A stretch of 5,450 nt of DNA from DASUSF01 sp036375275 (GTDB lineage Bacteria > Pseudomonadota > Alphaproteobacteria > Geminicoccales > Geminicoccaceae), in the NCBI GenBank assembly GCA_036375275.1, contig DASUSF010000461.1, positions 1 through 5,450 on the forward strand, given 5' to 3'. The translations under genes and the position numbers were made by a program. Shown here one piece after another: positions 4,901-5,450 of this stretch; position 1 is the first letter of the stretch, and each line of letters starts with the position of its first letter. The notes beneath the pieces are model-generated. The model saw nothing but the letters and a program-made list of their open reading frames with translations. It ran no database searches and was not told where the DNA came from.

Positions 4901-5284
4901 ATGGCCCGAGGCACTGAGACCCGCGGCAACGGCACCAGGCGCCCGCCACGGCGCACTCCGACGACGCGCAGGGCCACCTCGGACCAGGCGACGTCTGGCG
5001 CGGCGCCCGATCGGCAGGCCGGCGCCGCGGCCGTCGAGGAGGCGGCGCAGGCGGACGAAGCGGCCGCACGCCGTCCGGACGAGGCCCTGCAGGAGGCGGC
5101 GAGCCCGACGCCCGTCGCGCCTGATCGGGCCGGCGTGGGCGGCGCGCGGCTCCGTAATGATGTGGCCGAGGCCATGGCCACGGCTGCGGCGGCGAGCGGT
5201 GCGGTGACCGCGGCCGCGTGGCGGCGCAGGCGGCGAGGGTGGGTGACCCGGTGCAGCGTGCGCAGGAGCAGGTCGCCGTCCTGA
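4901..5284 (+). CDS. N-terminal part of a second phasin-like gene (split by apparent frameshift)
   Basis: The frame opens at ATG 4901, with AAGGTGGAG ending four bases upstream; another in-frame ATG at 4871 lacks a good ribosome-binding site. The first ~45 residues are Arg, Thr, Pro and Gly-rich and look disordered. The next ~60 are Ala/Glu/Asp-rich with helix-like stretches (VEEAAQADEAAARRPDEAL, then LRNDVAEAMATAAAASGAV). Third positions are mostly G/C up to about 5215. After 5218 this frame becomes Trp/Arg-rich and stops at 5282-5284, which looks like out-of-frame reading. At that point another frame takes over with phasin-like sequence. So only about 4901-5218 (106 residues) is likely real protein in this frame. 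Basic, low-complexity tails are common on phasin-like granule proteins, some of which also touch DNA. Function is inferred from the neighbouring phaP and from the second half. Confidence 0.5.
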   Translation: MARGTETRGNGTRRPPRRTPTTRRATSDQATSGAAPDRQAGAAAVEEAAQADEAAARRPDEALQEAASPTPVAPDRAGVGGARLRNDVAEAMATAAAASGAVTAAAWRRRRRGWVTRCSVRRSRSPS

Positions 5285-5450
5285 TCCAGGAGCAGATCCA
5301 GGACTCCGTCGATACGGTCCGGCGGCTGATGACCTGCACCTCGCTGCCGGCGGCGGTCTCGGTCCAGGTCGAGGCGACCGGCCGGGCCGTGGCGCGACTG
5401 GTCGCCCACGGCCAGGCGATGGCCGCGGTGGGCCGCGAGATGGTCCGCGC
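5218..5450 (+). CDS. Phasin-domain part of the second phasin-like gene (other frame, 3' partial)
   Basis: This frame (codons starting at 5218, 5221 and so on) is open to the window end and has G/C-rich third positions. It reads VAAQAARVGDPVQRAQEQ, then a helix with LIQEQIQDSVDTVRRLM, the turn TCTSLPAAVSVQVEATG, and a helix with RLVAHGQAMAAVGREMVR. The helix-'SLPAAVSVQ'-helix layout parallels residues 60-111 of the upstream PhaP and fits the Phasin_2 pattern. The frame is closed upstream by stops at 5155-5157 and 5158-5160. GTG 5218 or GTG 5236 could start it, but neither has a ribosome-binding site. Joining it to the preceding frame by adding one base near 5218 gives one continuous protein, so I treat the two parts as a single gene with a frameshift or sequence error. 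Confidence 0.55.
   Translation, partial: MAAQAARVGDPVQRAQEQVAVLIQEQIQDSVDTVRRLMTCTSLPAAVSVQVEATGRAVARLVAHGQAMAAVGREMVR

Noticed and set aside
5190..5225. Programmed ribosomal frameshifting in the second phasin-like gene
   Set aside because: No slippery heptamer or clear downstream pseudoknot is visible; mutation or sequence error is the simpler explanation.
4831..5409. Minus-strand open frame opposite the second phasin-like gene
   Set aside because: It is Arg/Ala/Pro-rich with no recognisable domain, and plus-strand frames with phasin-like helices explain the region better.

Overview
The window is strongly GC-rich, with G or C at most third codon positions in every real gene. The gene families point to a proteobacterium, most likely an alphaproteobacterium: an adrenodoxin-type ferredoxin beside a thioredoxin-reductase-like ferredoxin-NADP reductase, a Phasin_2 granule protein, and a phasin promoter carrying a TGC...GCA site of the type reported for alphaproteobacterial PhaR. 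This placement is inference from family content; no rRNA or other marker is present.

Layout. Positions 1-218 (+) are the 3' end of a charged coiled-coil gene that resembles the C-terminus of the flagellar export protein FliJ. Positions 237-1579 (-) are a two-gene redox operon, reductase then ferredoxin, whose stop and start codons overlap as TGATG. A 233-bp divergent region (1580-1812) with hairpins, direct repeats and a candidate promoter separates it from a short-chain dehydrogenase-like gene (1813-2508, +) that has Phe instead of the catalytic Tyr. That gene converges on a 501-residue ion-transporter-superfamily sodium:proton antiporter (2611-4116, -), with a 10-bp perfect inverted repeat between them. 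The antiporter diverges from a phasin (4374-4775, +) across a 257-bp regulatory region. A strong hairpin follows the phasin. Then comes a second phasin-like gene (4901 to beyond 5450, +) that reads in two different frames, so it is either frameshifted or carries a sequence error; it runs off the window.

How the parts fit. The reductase probably passes NADPH electrons to the co-translated ferredoxin, but the final acceptor is not in this window. The two phasin-type genes indicate that the organism stores polyhydroxyalkanoate. The phasin promoter is the most informative regulatory sequence: a near-consensus sigma-70 promoter with a perfect 18-bp dyad filling its spacer and a PhaR-like site over its -10 end and start point. 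The other genes are ordinary. I found no CRISPR array, tRNA, rRNA, insertion sequence or clearly new system. The points most worth a second look are the phasin control region, the split second phasin gene and the dehydrogenase-like protein without its tyrosine.
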